DNA from: Bombyx mori | Taxonomy: Eukaryota > Arthropoda > Insecta > Lepidoptera > Bombycidae | Direction: 5' to 3' | DNA: 64,000 nucleotides | Assembly: GCF_030269925.1 (NCBI RefSeq) | Contig: NC_085125.1 | Coordinates: 12,958,117-13,022,116, forward strand | Shown here: positions 61,601-64,000 of the stretch, piece by piece | How positions within the stretch are numbered: the stretch's first letter is position 1 | Layout of the letters: each line of letters starts with the position of its first letter | Program-made: the position numbers and the translations under genes | Notes under the pieces: generated by a model | The model's input: the letters and a program-made list of their open reading frames with translations, nothing else | What the model was told of the DNA's origin: nothing | Database searches by the model: none

Positions 61601-63060
61601 CCCTCAGTGAGCGTCATCTTCACGATCCTCGATGATGCGAAGGGTGTTACCTACTACGTGTTCTCGGTGATCAACTACGTGGTCCCGCCTCACACCGTGA
61701 TGGTGGCGAGCGTGCTGGCGGGCATGCGGGCCGTGAACAACGCCATGTGCAAACTGGACTCGGAGTTCTGTTCCATCGCCATCGGGAGACAGATGACCAC
61801 CGGTACTGTGTTAATGAAGTTATAGCTGCTGGTCGGTTATATCGTGTTGAATCGTGTTGAATATAGGCGGAGCGCAGAGCGACATGCGTTCGTCTCGGTG
61901 TTGTTGCCTCGACTGGCGACCGGTTTCGGTAACCGCAGCATTCACTGTACATTCGTTTGAGTGGCGAGATGTACAGGGCTGCACTAAGGAGATGCCGCCA
62001 TCCCGGGATTTTGCGATTCTGTTTCAAATAGGGCAGCACGTCACAAAGTTTAACGTATATTTGTTCTGTTTGTACGTGAGTTGAAACTATATAATAGGGT
62101 TAGCGTTAAAATCAGTAGTTGGAAGTTTCAAGGTAATGTTATACTCAAATGTGGGAGGTAATAGTTCGAAGACTTGCACTAAAAAAAATTATATTACATA
62201 GACAACCACCAGAAGTGGAACTTCTTCTTTTATACTATAATAGATATATTTTCCATGCTTTTTGAGATAAATAAATCGACATTAAAATGTGACAATCGCT
62301 TTTGACCTTGAAAATTTTCGTAGCACCCAAAGAAGTGCCACTTCTATTCCGTGTTTTAATCCTTATCAAACACATTAAAAGAATATTCATTAAAACAGTT
62401 TCAAAGGATCTGGATCCGACGTGCTACCTATGCTTCAACGACATCGCCCCCACACGCTTCGTTATAATGCTGTTCGTTCAGTTCGCCTTTTTAATGGTAA
62501 GTTTTTTAATGTTCATAAACAGTCTTATCATGTCGACCGCACTCCCCAATAACTCATTCATATTATGATGGTTTCCGATACCAACTATTAATTACCAATG
62601 CTTTACATTTAAACATTTAAATTACCAATGCTTTGAAAATAAAAAAGTAATCGATCTCTATACGTAAAAATCCGGGTATCGTTGTTTGTCTGTGATGAAA
62701 TTTTGAACTGATGAACCGATATTAATGAGACTTACTATACTGTGTATAGTTCGGTCCAACTTAAGAGATAGGGTAGAGAGATCTATATTTCCGCTTTTTC
62801 GACAAATCGGACAAATTCGACCTACATATTTGCTCCGGTGCACAAAGAAGTGCCGCTTCAATAATATCTAGTGTTGTCACCTACCATATCGATACGAAAA
62901 TGACGTCGGCAGAGCCTGGTGCTCCTTTCGGAGCGGGGCTGGCTGAACGGCTGCTTCGACGCGCTCATGAACCGCGCCTACCCCGCCGCGCCCCCCGCCG
63001 CCTCCCCCTCCGACCTCGTGCGCGCCGAGGCCGCTTACGTCAGCAAGGCGATCACACTGC
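22452..63060 (+). CDS. Gene C: ABCA-subfamily ABC transporter, 25 exons, 3' end outside window
   Basis: ATP-driven lipid-type transporter of the plasma or intracellular membrane. All 25 exons join in continuous phase (3,901 bases, about 1,300 residues). Order: cytosolic N-terminus and TM1 (exon 1), an extracellular loop of about 175 residues (exons 2-5), the remaining TMD1 helices (exons 6-9) with the ABCA coupling motif [18 protein letters not shown]1 (exons 10-15), linker (16), TM7 (17-18), second loop (18-20), TMD2 helices (20-25). NBD1 has Walker [10 protein letters not shown]-loop GLCPQHN, signature LSGGMMRR, Walker [12 protein letters not shown] and H-loop STHFMEEAD. The short first loop resembles ABCA3 rather than ABCA1. 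NBD2 is not seen and should lie past 64000. Introns 8 and 16 have weak donors (GTTGGT, GTTCGT). Exons 7, 14 and 20-25 are much richer in GC than their introns. Paralogue identity is unresolved. Confidence 0.9.
22924..23212 (+). repeat. Jockey/CR1-like LINE 3' end, divergent
   Basis: Contains CATCAGAGTAGAGTTCATCC (related to the RHRSRVHPY coding stretch of the 31815-34323 LINE), GTGGGCAGCGGCTTG and a 3' AACGGCAAAAAAAA. Confidence 0.6.
23277..23403 (+). CDS. ABCA exon 2: first extracellular loop
   Basis: Acceptor TTTTACAG, donor GTAAGT; encodes [17 protein letters not shown].. to ..EKIICS. Ends in phase 1. Confidence 0.85.
23493..23592 (-). repeat. Divergent Bm1-like fragment
   Basis: GATGGGTAGGCAACCC and GGCCCACCTTATATTAATAGG correspond to the 3' end of Bm1 in reverse with many changes. 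Confidence 0.45.
23891..23988 (+). CDS. ABCA exon 3
   Basis: Acceptor TTTTTAAG, donor GTAAGT; encodes [16 protein letters not shown].. to ..DAVVIFK. Extracellular loop. Confidence 0.8.
23989..24447. other. ABCA intron 3, first part
   Basis: AT-rich, nothing recognised. Confidence 0.35.
24448..24697 (+). repeat. Bm1-type SINE, 5'-truncated
   Basis: From ACTGGTGGTAGGACCTC to the A-rich tail. A more diverged Bm1 3' piece follows at 24715-24795. Confidence 0.8.
25195..25312 (+). CDS. ABCA exon 4
   Basis: Acceptor TTGTCAAG, donor [23 protein letters not shown], then [14 protein letters not shown]. Phase 1 at its end. Confidence 0.85.
25597..25815 (+). repeat. Interspersed repeat (CCGGCAGACTTCGTAGTG family)
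   Basis: Starts CTAGCTGACCCGGCAGAC and ends ..AACAGCAATTCATTTTTA, like 49390-49685. Confidence 0.55.
25827..26272. other. ABCA intron 4 part
   Basis: AT-rich, nothing recognised. Confidence 0.35.
26273..26399 (-). repeat. Bm1-type SINE 3' fragment
   Basis: Reverse Bm1 3' part; its 5' side stops where a BMC1-like tail begins. Confidence 0.7.
26415..26690 (+). repeat. BMC1-like LINE 3' tail
   Basis: CACAGCCCACTGAGTTTCT and ..CCGTGAGCTCACCTACT, ending GGTAGGAAAAGAAAAAG. Confidence 0.7.
26849..26934 (+). CDS. ABCA exon 5
   Basis: Acceptor TTCACCAG, donor [25 protein letters not shown], a conserved region before TM2 of ABCA proteins. Confidence 0.85.
27215..27800 (-). repeat. Interspersed MITE-like repeat, copy 1
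   Basis: Includes CACTAGTGGTCGCCCAGCG and ends (reading +) at ..TTTATGCTTCACGTATTAA. A second copy in the other orientation flanks the DIRS-type element on both sides (43345-43498 and 48283 on). Confidence 0.55.
27833..28215 (+). repeat. Diverged Bm1-like SINE with tRNA-like head
   Basis: A box CGTGGCCTAAAGGATAA and B box GTGTTCGAATCCCGC are clear; the middle is interrupted and the Bm1 internal segment resumes at about 28155 (AACATCGTGTAATAAAAAT). Confidence 0.65.
28270..28627 (+). repeat. RTE-like repeat (CTAGCTGACCCGGCAA family)
   Basis: Same ends as 12953-14192 but without the tandem units. Confidence 0.55.
28867..29105 (+). repeat. Diverged Bm1-like fragment
   Basis: TTTTTCTAATGAAGTACGTAC and TAATAAAAATCGAACCCG match the Bm1 segment behind the head; the rest is diverged. 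Confidence 0.5.
29535..29780 (+). repeat. Repeat with AAGCGTGGGGTGCTTTTC, inverted copy at 61060-61545
   Basis: AAAAGCGTGGGGTGCTTTTC and GCTTCAGACGTATGTATG both recur in reverse complement at 61060-61545. Family not recognised. Confidence 0.45.
29926..30358 (-). repeat. Bm1 SINE, essentially full length, reverse
   Basis: Contains tail, body, middle and tRNA-like head (GATTCGAACACCGGTGC, then CTTAGGCCACGACGAC). A small body deletion is seen at GGTACCCACAAGAGG. Confidence 0.9.
30730..30945 (+). repeat. Bm1-type SINE, 5'-truncated
   Basis: Starts within the body (CGGGTAGGTATCACC) and ends with ATCAATAAAAAAG, 65 bases before ABCA exon 6. Confidence 0.8.
31013..31165 (+). CDS. ABCA exon 6: TM2 and coupling helix start
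   Basis: Acceptor TTCGACAG, donor [15 protein letters not shown], a hydrophobic helix [16 protein letters not shown] and NERATGIQ. Confidence 0.9.
31208..31618 (+). repeat. LINE-like 3' repeat ending AAAATCCCTT, copy 1
   Basis: TTTTTGGGCGGGAACGCGAG, TTTAAATGTGTAATAACGG, CATTTTACTGAGATTATAT and the end AGGTCATAAAATCCCTTAAA recur at 56135-56575 and 57765-58118, and in reverse at 36235-36385. Begins about 40 bases past the exon 6 donor. Confidence 0.6.
31815..34323 (-). mobile_element. Non-LTR retrotransposon (Jockey/CR1-like), 5'-truncated
   Basis: Poly-A on the - strand (T run at 31815-31841), a 3' UTR whose solo copies occur elsewhere in the window (15925, 18306, 34889, 39790, 54527), and an uninterrupted RT frame. 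Truncated within the endonuclease. The 5' junction is a fold-back of two 20-base arms (34302-34343). It lies in ABCA intron 6. I found no clear target-site duplication. Confidence 0.85.
31891..34326 (-). CDS. LINE ORF2: endonuclease C-terminus plus reverse transcriptase
   Basis: 811 codons open. The N-terminus is the end of an AP-type endonuclease ([17 protein letters not shown], then [13 protein letters not shown]). The RT has [65 protein letters not shown] and the active-site region [14 protein letters not shown] (YADD), followed by [15 protein letters not shown]-terminal RLWNELPS is typical of the Jockey/CR1 group. The ATG at 34326 lies inside the fold-back and is fortuitous; the true start is lost. 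The uninterrupted frame suggests a fairly recent insertion. Confidence 0.85.
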   Translation of the reverse strand: MSTSSRIHLYGFSQLVTQPTRVPDIEGHEPSLLDLLLTTDPAGYSVVVDAPLGSSDHCLIRAAVPLSRPDRRTTTGYRRVWRYMSADWDGLREFYASYPWGRFCFSSADPDVCADRLKDVVLQGMELFIPSSEVPVGGRSRPWYNNASRDAAHLKRSAYVAWDNARRRQDPNISEERRKYNAASRSYKKVIAKAKSEHVARIGERLKSYPSGSRAFWSLAKAAEGNFCRSSLPPLRKSDDSLAHSAKEKADLLVKLFASNSTVDDGGATPPNILRCDSSLPEICFTQCAVRRELRLLDVHKSSGPDGIPAVVLKTCAPELTPALTRLYRLSYCTNRVPSSWKTAHVHPIPKKGDRSDPSSYRPIAITSLLSKVMERIINIQLLKYLEDRQLISDRQYGFRHGRSAGDLLVYLTHRWAEALESKGEALAVSLDIAKAFDRVWHRALLSKLPSYGIPEGLCKWIASFLDGRSITVVVDGDCSDTMTINAGVPQGSVLSPTLFILYINDMLSIDGMRCYADDSTGDARYIGHQSLSRSVVQERRSKLVSEVENSLGRVSEWGELNLVQFNPIKTQVCAFTAKKDPFVMAPQFQGVSLQPSESIGILGVDISSDVQFRSHLEGKAKLASKMLGVLNRAKRYFTPGQRLLLYKAQVRPRMEYCSHLWAGAPKYQLLPFDSIQRRAVRIVDNPILSDRLEPLGLRRDFSSLCILYRMFHGECSEELFEMIPASRFYHRTARHRSRVHPYYLEPLRSSTVRFQRSFLPRTIRLWNELPSTVFPERYDMSFFKRGLWRVLSGRQRLGSAPGIAEVHGRR
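34302..34343. repeat. 42-base fold-back at the LINE 5' junction
   Basis: Arms 34302-34321 and 34324-34343 are perfect reverse complements (20 of 20), spacer CT. Confidence 0.9.
34365..34600 (+). repeat. LINE 3' fragment, divergent
   Basis: CCCGCTGAGTTTCTCGCCGG and TCTTCTTAGCGGGCCG resemble the BMC1-like 3' UTR hairpin with changes; the rest is GC-rich and not like host intron. Confidence 0.4.
34694..35044 (+). repeat. Bm1-type SINE interrupted by a LINE tail
   Basis: Bm1 from 34694 to about 34885, then a reverse Jockey/CR1-like tail (34889-35004, poly-T then TTGTAGGCAGACGAGCATC), then the Bm1 3' end (CAGGTGGGCTGTGAGCCC..CAATAAA). The end lies 7 bases before ABCA exon 7. Confidence 0.8.
35052..35280 (+). 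CDS. ABCA exon 7: TM3-TM4
   Basis: Acceptor AATCCTCAG, donor [24 protein letters not shown] then two hydrophobic segments. The acceptor sits 7 bases past the end of a Bm1 SINE. Confidence 0.9.
35385..35612 (+). repeat. BMC1-like LINE 3' tail
   Basis: GTTCGACGAGTAAATTAACC to GCTCAGGTAGGAGAAAAAAA, in ABCA intron 7. Confidence 0.75.
35987..36154 (+). CDS. ABCA exon 8: TM5
   Basis: Acceptor TTATTTCAG, weak donor GTTGGT. Only this donor gives the in-frame join to GESITVSS of exon 9. Encodes [17 protein letters not shown].. to ..LSVLDGN. Confidence 0.8.
36235..36385 (-). repeat. LINE-like AAAATCCCTT-family fragment, reverse
   Basis: ATCTCAGTAAAATGGTGGTC and TTTTTGGAGGATCCCGAG are reverse matches to 31370-31450. 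Starts about 80 bases past the exon 8 donor. Confidence 0.5.
37090..37455 (+). repeat. GC-rich LINE 3' end with BMC1-like tail
   Basis: A GC-rich body ending in TGTTAGCAACACTCCCGGC, CCCCGTGAGCTTACCTACAC and CATAGGTAGGATAAAAAAA. The body differs from the 5751-9644 LINE, so this is a related but distinct family. Contains a perfect 18-base inverted repeat (37191-37232). Ends about 45 bases before ABCA exon 9. Confidence 0.6.
37191..37232. repeat. Perfect 18-bp inverted repeat, 6-base loop
   Basis: GGCCGACGGTGCCTTCGA at 37191-37208 pairs with 37215-37232; loop GGCGAA. Confidence 0.9.
37499..37677 (+). CDS. ABCA exon 9: TM6
   Basis: Acceptor TCATACAG, donor GTAAGC; ..[19 protein letters not shown], then the cytosolic run into ..PWYFLFK. 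Confidence 0.9.
37845..37985 (+). repeat. LINE 3' UTR fragment
   Basis: CCCGCTGAGTTTCTTGCC, GAACTGGCGGTAGTTC and a TTGATTGATTGATG end. Looks like the 3' UTR of another insect LINE; family uncertain. Confidence 0.4.
38170..38435 (+). repeat. RTE-like LINE 3' tail (CTCGCTTCGCTTCGG family)
   Basis: Longer copy of the repeat at 14195-14405, with the same end. Confidence 0.55.
38582..38725 (+). CDS. ABCA exon 10: linker into NBD1
   Basis: Acceptor CCACAACAG, donor [22 protein letters not shown].. ending in the first NBD strand IRICNVSK. Confidence 0.9.
38920..39149 (+). repeat. Helitron-like nonautonomous element, copy 2
   Basis: Starts TCTATACTAATATATAA and ends CGGTACAGCTAGT; see copy at 14435-14645. 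Confidence 0.4.
39360..39605 (-). repeat. Bm1-type SINE, reverse, 5'-truncated
   Basis: Poly-T, GGGTGGACGAGCTCACGG through ACCATCAGTAA. Sixty bases before ABCA exon 11. Confidence 0.8.
39667..39784 (+). CDS. ABCA exon 11: Walker A of NBD1
   Basis: Acceptor TCGAGCAG, donor GTGAGT; contains [22 protein letters not shown] 3' fragment begins within about 10 bases of the donor. Confidence 0.95.
39790..40020 (+). repeat. Jockey/CR1-like LINE 3' end
   Basis: CCACGTAGCATCCGGCTCTG encodes the RxIRLWN-like C-terminal stretch of the LINE; then AGCGGTAGGCAGTAACT and CACCACTCACCATCA. Begins directly behind ABCA exon 11. Confidence 0.65.
40158..40440 (+). repeat. BMC1-like LINE 3' tail
   Basis: CGTGCTTGTCGAACCCGCC, CACTGAGTTTCTCGCCGG, CTCTTGCTAGGGTTCGTG. 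A diverged Bm1-like piece follows at about 40505-40675. Confidence 0.75.
40708..41083 (-). repeat. Bm1 SINE, nearly full length, reverse
   Basis: Tail, body, middle and part of the tRNA-like head (GGGATTCGAACACCGGTGC). Confidence 0.85.
41139..41293 (+). CDS. ABCA exon 12: Q-loop of NBD1
   Basis: Acceptor ATGAGCAG, donor [26 protein letters not shown]. Confidence 0.95.
41379..41854 (+). mobile_element. RTE-like LINE C-terminal fragment
   Basis: Frames encode [19 protein letters not shown].., [36 protein letters not shown] and, after a frameshift, [19 protein letters not shown]. Parallel to the end of the 2779-4475 LINE but another copy. A Bm1 follows directly. Confidence 0.75.
41855..42086 (+). 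repeat. Bm1-type SINE, 5'-truncated
   Basis: From TTACTGGTGGTAGGACC to CGTCCACCCATCTCGG; no poly-A left. Confidence 0.8.
42305..42532 (+). CDS. ABCA exon 13: signature and Walker B
   Basis: Acceptor TCGTTTAG, donor [25 protein letters not shown] and [12 protein letters not shown]. Confidence 0.95.
42776..43080 (+). repeat. Possible solo LTR
   Basis: A GC-moderate block with paired GATAGATGGCGTTAC-like segments, a TATA-like CATAAAAAC at about 43003 and CGTCTCCAGCC behind it, like a retrotransposon LTR promoter. No TG..CA ends or TSD could be fixed, so this is weak. It lies just before ABCA exon 14. Confidence 0.35.
43116..43254 (+). CDS. ABCA exon 14: H-loop of NBD1
   Basis: Acceptor GTCCCATAG, donor [33 protein letters not shown] and MYLKKAI. 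A possible solo LTR ends just upstream. Confidence 0.9.
43345..43498 (+). repeat. MITE-like repeat, copy 2, part left of the DIRS-type element
   Basis: ACGTGAAGCAAAAACTTTG and GGACTATGAAATTTCCCAC match 27660-27790 in reverse complement. The copy resumes at 48283. Confidence 0.6.
43513..43668 (+). repeat. DIRS-type left inverted terminal repeat
   Basis: Reverse complement of 48079-48234 without a mismatch. Confidence 0.95.
43818..44144 (+). pseudogene. DIRS-type ORF1 remnant (Gag-like)
   Basis: 109 codons from ATG: Ser/Glu-rich start ([15 protein letters not shown]), a basic Lys/Arg patch ([10 protein letters not shown]) and a short helical part. Position behind the left terminal repeat and composition fit DIRS ORF1, which is poorly conserved. 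Shorter than usual; the region behind it (44145-44560) has no open frame. Confidence 0.5.
44570..46560 (+). pseudogene. DIRS-type reverse transcriptase/RNase H, broken
   Basis: Frames switch repeatedly. Landmarks: [20 protein letters not shown] (RT start) at about 44582, [15 protein letters not shown] at about 44861, [15 protein letters not shown] (catalytic YLDD) at about 45091, [10 protein letters not shown] behind it, then a series of decayed copies, and finally an RNase H type ending ([11 protein letters not shown].. and ..PFADQDW) at about 46410-46530. The SDGS..R..LDLR and LPFGLA motifs are shared by Gypsy and DIRS RTs; the terminal architecture decides for DIRS. Confidence 0.75.
44889..45780 (+). 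repeat. Tandem array of the RT active-site segment, about seven units
   Basis: Units begin with GCTTCCATAGCATGCTCGG followed by GTCGCGGAGACCTTGCGTG at about 44898, 45048, 45230, 45330, 45438, 45538 and 45648. Spacing is about 100-180 bases. Unit 2 encodes YLDD; others read YLHD or YLRD or are frameshifted. Confidence 0.8.
46810..47560 (+). pseudogene. DIRS-type tyrosine recombinase remnant
   Basis: With frameshifts bridged by eye, the + strand shows [17 protein letters not shown] and [18 protein letters not shown] (about 47240-47285). The Gly-Arg-Arg-x-x-Asp-Leu-Thr motif around the first catalytic Arg is typical of DIRS recombinases. A poly-A run at 46949-46965 and several stops break the frame. 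I could not place the later His-x-x-Arg and Tyr with confidence. Confidence 0.6.
47949..48057 (+). repeat. DIRS-type internal complementary region (ICR)
   Basis: 47950-47992 is the reverse complement of the left end (43499-43541) and 47990-48057 that of the right end (about 48215-48282). The two meet at CATCAATATTACG. Confidence 0.9.
48079..48234 (-). repeat. DIRS-type right inverted terminal repeat
   Basis: Reverse complement of 43513-43668, 156 of 156. Confidence 0.95.
48283..48825 (+). repeat. MITE-like repeat, copy 2, part right of the DIRS-type element
   Basis: TGTAGTCTTGGCGAAATCTG matches 27328-27348 in reverse. ATAGTCGAATTTCGACTACTG occurs twice (about 48506 and 48790). Between them lies a segment (about 48575-48780) that recurs inverted at 60200-60460. 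Confidence 0.5.
49056..49305 (+). CDS. ABCA exon 15: regulatory region after NBD1
   Basis: Acceptor TAATTCCAG, donor [21 protein letters not shown].. to [15 protein letters not shown], the conserved end of the ABCA NBD1 module. Intron 14 before it carries the DIRS-type element. Confidence 0.95.
49390..49685 (+). repeat. Interspersed repeat (CCGGCAGACTTCGTAGTG family), longest copy
   Basis: CTAGCTGACCCGGCAGACTT, GGGGGGACACATCAAAGG and CAAATCGGTCCAGCCG; begins about 85 bases past exon 15. Confidence 0.6.
49690..50482. other. ABCA intron 15 remainder
   Basis: AT-rich. A diverged Bm1-like trace (GATGAGTTCATAGTCCACC) at about 50410-50460; otherwise nothing recognised. Confidence 0.35.
50483..50547 (+). 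CDS. ABCA exon 16: acidic linker
   Basis: Acceptor TTGTTTCAG, weak donor [24 protein letters not shown]. Its phases (2 in, 1 out) fit both neighbours. Confidence 0.75.
50587..50850 (+). repeat. BMC1-like LINE 3' tail filling ABCA intron 16
   Basis: TACCGGTCACCGTCCTCG through CATAGGCAGGGAAAAAAAAA. Takes up about 264 of the 324 intron bases. Confidence 0.85.
50872..50993 (+). CDS. ABCA exon 17: start of TMD2
   Basis: Acceptor TTGTTCCCAG, donor [24 protein letters not shown], the usual lead into TM7, then LSFFLL. Confidence 0.9.
51136..51143 (+). repeat. 8-bp target-site duplication (left) of hAT-like element
   Basis: GCCGGCAC, repeated at 52087-52094. Confidence 0.8.
51144..52086 (+). mobile_element. 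hAT-like nonautonomous DNA transposon (MITE), 943 bp
   Basis: Ends TAGGAGTGGGTAATATCG and (reverse complement of the right end) TAGGAGTGGGTGATAT, inside a perfect 8-base duplication GCCGGCAC. Eight-base TSDs and TAGxG-type ends are known for hAT elements. The interior is rich in ATCGATATCG-like words and holds an 81-base direct repeat (51848-51928 and from 51929). No transposase frame; the 102-codon frame at 51381-51689 has no recognisable motif. Confidence 0.8.
51848..52008 (+). repeat. 81-bp direct repeat, two units, inside the hAT-like element
   Basis: ACGAATCGGTACGATATG..CGATGCGCATCACATCGAG, twice with few changes. Confidence 0.85.
52210..52947. other. ABCA intron 17 part
   Basis: AT-rich; a degraded Bm1-like piece occurs at about 52095-52215. 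Nothing else recognised. Confidence 0.35.
52948..53093 (-). repeat. Bm1-type SINE 3' fragment
   Basis: Poly-T, GATGGGTGGGCGAGCTCAC to AAGTATAGTTACAA. Confidence 0.75.
53094..53720. other. ABCA intron 17 part
   Basis: AT-rich, nothing recognised. Confidence 0.3.
53722..53819 (-). repeat. Bm1-like tRNA-derived head
   Basis: GGGATTCGAACACCGAC (B box reverse) and TCTTTTAGGCCACTA (A box reverse), no SINE body. Confidence 0.6.
53968..54193 (+). CDS. ABCA exon 18: TM7 end and second extracellular loop
   Basis: Acceptor AATTTCAG, donor [22 protein letters not shown] then hydrophilic loop sequence. Confidence 0.9.
54236..54452 (-). repeat. Bm1-type SINE, diverged
   Basis: TTATTGCTTAGACGGGTGC to GGTCCTACCAACAGTAA; several deletions. 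Confidence 0.75.
54527..54645 (-). repeat. Jockey/CR1-like LINE 3' tail, reverse
   Basis: TTTTTTATTGCCCTTGTAGG, GGCCCACCTGATGGTGAG and CAGCAATGCCAGGGGCAG. Confidence 0.8.
54811..54893 (+). CDS. ABCA exon 19
   Basis: Acceptor TTTCTAG, donor [24 protein letters not shown]. Confidence 0.8.
55230..55610. repeat. Unclassified block with imperfect direct repeats
   Basis: GTTCAAGTTCAAGG repeats at 55195-55240 and a doubled ACGCCACGAC..GGTATTAGCAG segment (about 55507 and 55572). Perhaps an old LTR; family unknown. Confidence 0.3.
55618..55758 (-). repeat. Bm1-type SINE 3' fragment
   Basis: Reverse Bm1 3' part ending 64 bases before ABCA exon 20. Confidence 0.8.
55823..56057 (+). CDS. ABCA exon 20: loop end and TM8
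   Basis: Acceptor GTTGAAG, donor [22 protein letters not shown] (ABCA loop motif), an Ala/Ser-rich stretch, then the helix [13 protein letters not shown]. Confidence 0.9.
56135..56575 (+). repeat. LINE-like AAAATCCCTT-family repeat, copy 2
   Basis: TTTTTGGCGGGAACGCGAGG to GGTCATAAAATCCCTTAAAAA; about 80 bases past the exon 20 donor. Confidence 0.6.
56617..57029 (-). repeat. Bm1 SINE, nearly full length, reverse
   Basis: Poly-T, tail, body, middle and head up to CTCAACACGAATGCATCG. Confidence 0.85.
57400..57420. repeat. Poly-C tract
   Basis: About 16 consecutive C at 57405-57419. Confidence 0.9.
57535..57756 (+). CDS. ABCA exon 21: TM9
   Basis: Acceptor ACTCCCCAG, donor [24 protein letters not shown] (cytosolic coupling segment, ABCA-like) then [18 protein letters not shown]. 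Confidence 0.9.
57765..58118 (+). repeat. LINE-like AAAATCCCTT-family repeat, copy 3
   Basis: Begins within 10 bases of the exon 21 donor with TTTTTGGCGGGAACGCGAG and ends GGTCATAAAATCCCTTCAAA. Confidence 0.6.
58375..58525 (-). mobile_element. LINE C-terminal fragment, reverse
   Basis: The - strand reads [18 protein letters not shown].. and ..[15 protein letters not shown], a common C-terminal region of RTE-like LINEs. Confidence 0.55.
58748..58770. repeat. (TA)n microsatellite
   Basis: About ten TA units. Confidence 0.8.
59029..59151 (+). CDS. ABCA exon 22: TM10
   Basis: Acceptor TATTTTCAG, donor [24 protein letters not shown], then [16 protein letters not shown]. Confidence 0.9.
59254..59910 (-). 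repeat. BMC1-like LINE 3' tail interrupted by a Bm1 SINE
   Basis: LINE tail in reverse from 59254 to about 59390 and again from about 59800 to 59910 (CTACCACCGGATCGGAAACG). The two parts are consecutive in the LINE 3' UTR. Confidence 0.75.
59399..59797 (+). repeat. Bm1 SINE with head, inserted in the LINE tail
   Basis: Head TCGTCGTTTCCTAACGG and GGTGCTCGAATCTCAGG, body with a deletion of about 70 bases after CGCGCGGGTGGGTGG, A-rich tail. Confidence 0.85.
60200..60460 (-). repeat. Repeat, inverted relative to about 48575-48780
   Basis: GTGAGGACTCACTTAACCAA and AATTAGTAAATATTCTGTATT correspond to the reverse complement of 48590-48640. Family unknown. Confidence 0.4.
60461..61059. other. ABCA intron 22 part
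   Basis: AT-rich, nothing recognised. Confidence 0.3.
61060..61545 (-). repeat. Repeat, inverted relative to 29535-29780
   Basis: GAAAAGCACCCCACGC and CATACGTCTGAAGC are the reverse complements of the 29535-29780 landmarks; an extra GC-richer block (61220-61500, GTGATCGGCGCGCCTGC) lies between them. Confidence 0.45.
61590..61802 (+). CDS. ABCA exon 23: TM11
   Basis: Acceptor TTTCTTCAG, donor [22 protein letters not shown].., [16 protein letters not shown]. Confidence 0.9.
61803..62398. other. ABCA intron 23
   Basis: No repeat recognised. Confidence 0.35.
62399..62496 (+). CDS. ABCA exon 24: TM12
   Basis: Acceptor TAAAACAG, donor [24 protein letters not shown] then [12 protein letters not shown]. 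Confidence 0.9.
62497..62912. other. ABCA intron 24
   Basis: No repeat recognised. Confidence 0.35.
62913..63060 (+). CDS. ABCA exon 25: linker before NBD2
   Basis: Acceptor GTCGGCAG, donor [22 protein letters not shown].. to [14 protein letters not shown]. Ends in phase 1; the next exon lies past the window. Confidence 0.85.
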
Positions 63061-63069
63061 GTACGTTTT

Positions 63070-63317
63070 CTTTTTTTTTTATTGCTAGAAGGGTGGACGA
63101 GCTCACAGCCCACCTGGTGTTAAGTGGTTACTGGAGCCCATAGACATCTACGACGTAAATGCGCCACCCACCTTGAGATACAAGTTCTAAGGTCTCAAGT
63201 ATAGTTACAACGGTTGCCCCCATTGTTCAAACCGAAACACATTACTGCTTCACGGCAGAAATAGGCAGGGTGGTGGTACCTACCCGTGCGGATTCACAAA
63301 AAGTCCTACCACCAGTA
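63070..63317 (-). repeat. Bm1-type SINE, reverse, 5'-truncated
   Basis: Poly-T and GGGTGGACGAGCTCACAGC through CCTACCACCAGTAA; starts 10 bases past ABCA exon 25. Confidence 0.85.
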
Positions 63318-63339
63318 AAAGTTATTCCCACCAGTTATT

Positions 63340-63760
63340 CCCATAATATTTATTTATTTATTTGGGAAACAAAGAGTACAATACAAAACATACAATATTT
63401 AAAAAAATATAGCTAAAACAATAACCAAATATGTTTCCACAATCAAAATCACATATAAGTAGACAGTGAACAAGAAGTAAATTTAAAAATTTAAATTACA
63501 AAAAAAAAAACAAAAGTAAGACAATACGCACATATCATTTTATACATTAACTCACACTATAAAACTACAACACTTATCGGGCCAAATCACCCTATAAACA
63601 CTCCAAAATAGCTTTTCTATATGCTACAAGTGACAAGCAAAAGATATCAGCATTAGAGAACTTAGCATCATACAACCTACAAGATCTACGGACAAAAGAG
63701 TTAGAAGCATATTTCGTTCGAGCCGTGGACATGTGGAAGGTCTGTTTAGAATATATTGTA
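63340..63760 (-). mobile_element. LINE 3' coding end, reverse
   Basis: The - strand reads TARTKYASNSFVRRSCRLYD followed by ..ADIFCLSLVAYRKAIL, the C-terminal pattern of Jockey/CR1-group RTs, then a stop and an AT-rich 3' UTR with ATAAATAAATA. Confidence 0.5.
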
Positions 63761-64000
63761 AGAATCTCTTTATTGTGTTGTAGAAGTACCTTGTTATAGT
63801 AGGGTCATCTGTAATCGAATAAGTTATTATATACCTAGTCAGGTCATAAGTATTGTCACACAGTAAAAACTTTTCTTTTAGAATGCTGGCCACAAAAAAG
63901 TTTATTGAATTCGAATTTCGAATTGTTCATGAAAATAAAAATGTATACTTTTAGAATTTTACTCATTTTTAAATATGGAGTGGACGCTTAAAGAAGACCG

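Noticed and set aside
1..64000. CRISPR arrays, operons, bacterial promoters or ribosome binding sites
   Set aside because: The sequence is eukaryotic with spliced genes; the interspersed repeats are SINEs and LINEs without regular spacers.

Overview
The window looks like nuclear DNA of a silkworm (Bombyx mori or a close relative). It is AT-rich, its genes are split into small exons with GT..AG introns, and about twenty copies of a tRNA-headed SINE matching Bm1 are present, with at least nine copies of the 3' tail of a BMC1-like (Jockey-type) LINE. The species call rests on recognising these families from memory; no search was run.

Three host genes lie head to tail on the + strand. Gene A (3' part only, nine exons, 583-14751) encodes a charged, coiled-coil protein with an acidic C-terminus that I do not recognise. 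Gene B (16330-21394) encodes a secreted protein with an array of about seven 24-residue Gly/Pro-rich repeats, a short linker and one complete Kunitz domain with Glu at the predicted P1 site. Gene C (22452 to beyond 63060) is an ABCA-subfamily transporter. I traced 25 exons in continuous phase (3,901 coding bases, about 1,300 residues) covering TMD1, NBD1 and TMD2. NBD2 should lie past the right edge.

Most other sequence is mobile DNA inside introns. Main items: a degenerate RTE-like LINE (2779-4475); a 5'-truncated Jockey-type LINE with intact ORF2 and a 12-bp target-site duplication (5751-9644); a second, 5'-truncated LINE on the - strand ending in a 42-bp fold-back (31815-34323); a 943-bp hAT-like MITE with 8-bp TSDs (51144-52086); and a 4,784-bp DIRS-type retrotransposon (43499-48282) in ABCA intron 14. 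The DIRS-type element is the most unusual item. It has 156-bp perfect inverted terminal repeats, an internal complementary region that matches both ends fused at a 3-base overlap, remnants of RT/RNase H and tyrosine recombinase, and about seven tandem copies of the segment around the RT YLDD motif.

The genes have no evident functional link to each other. The main theme is heavy transposon load in introns, often within a few tens of bases of splice sites and often nested.
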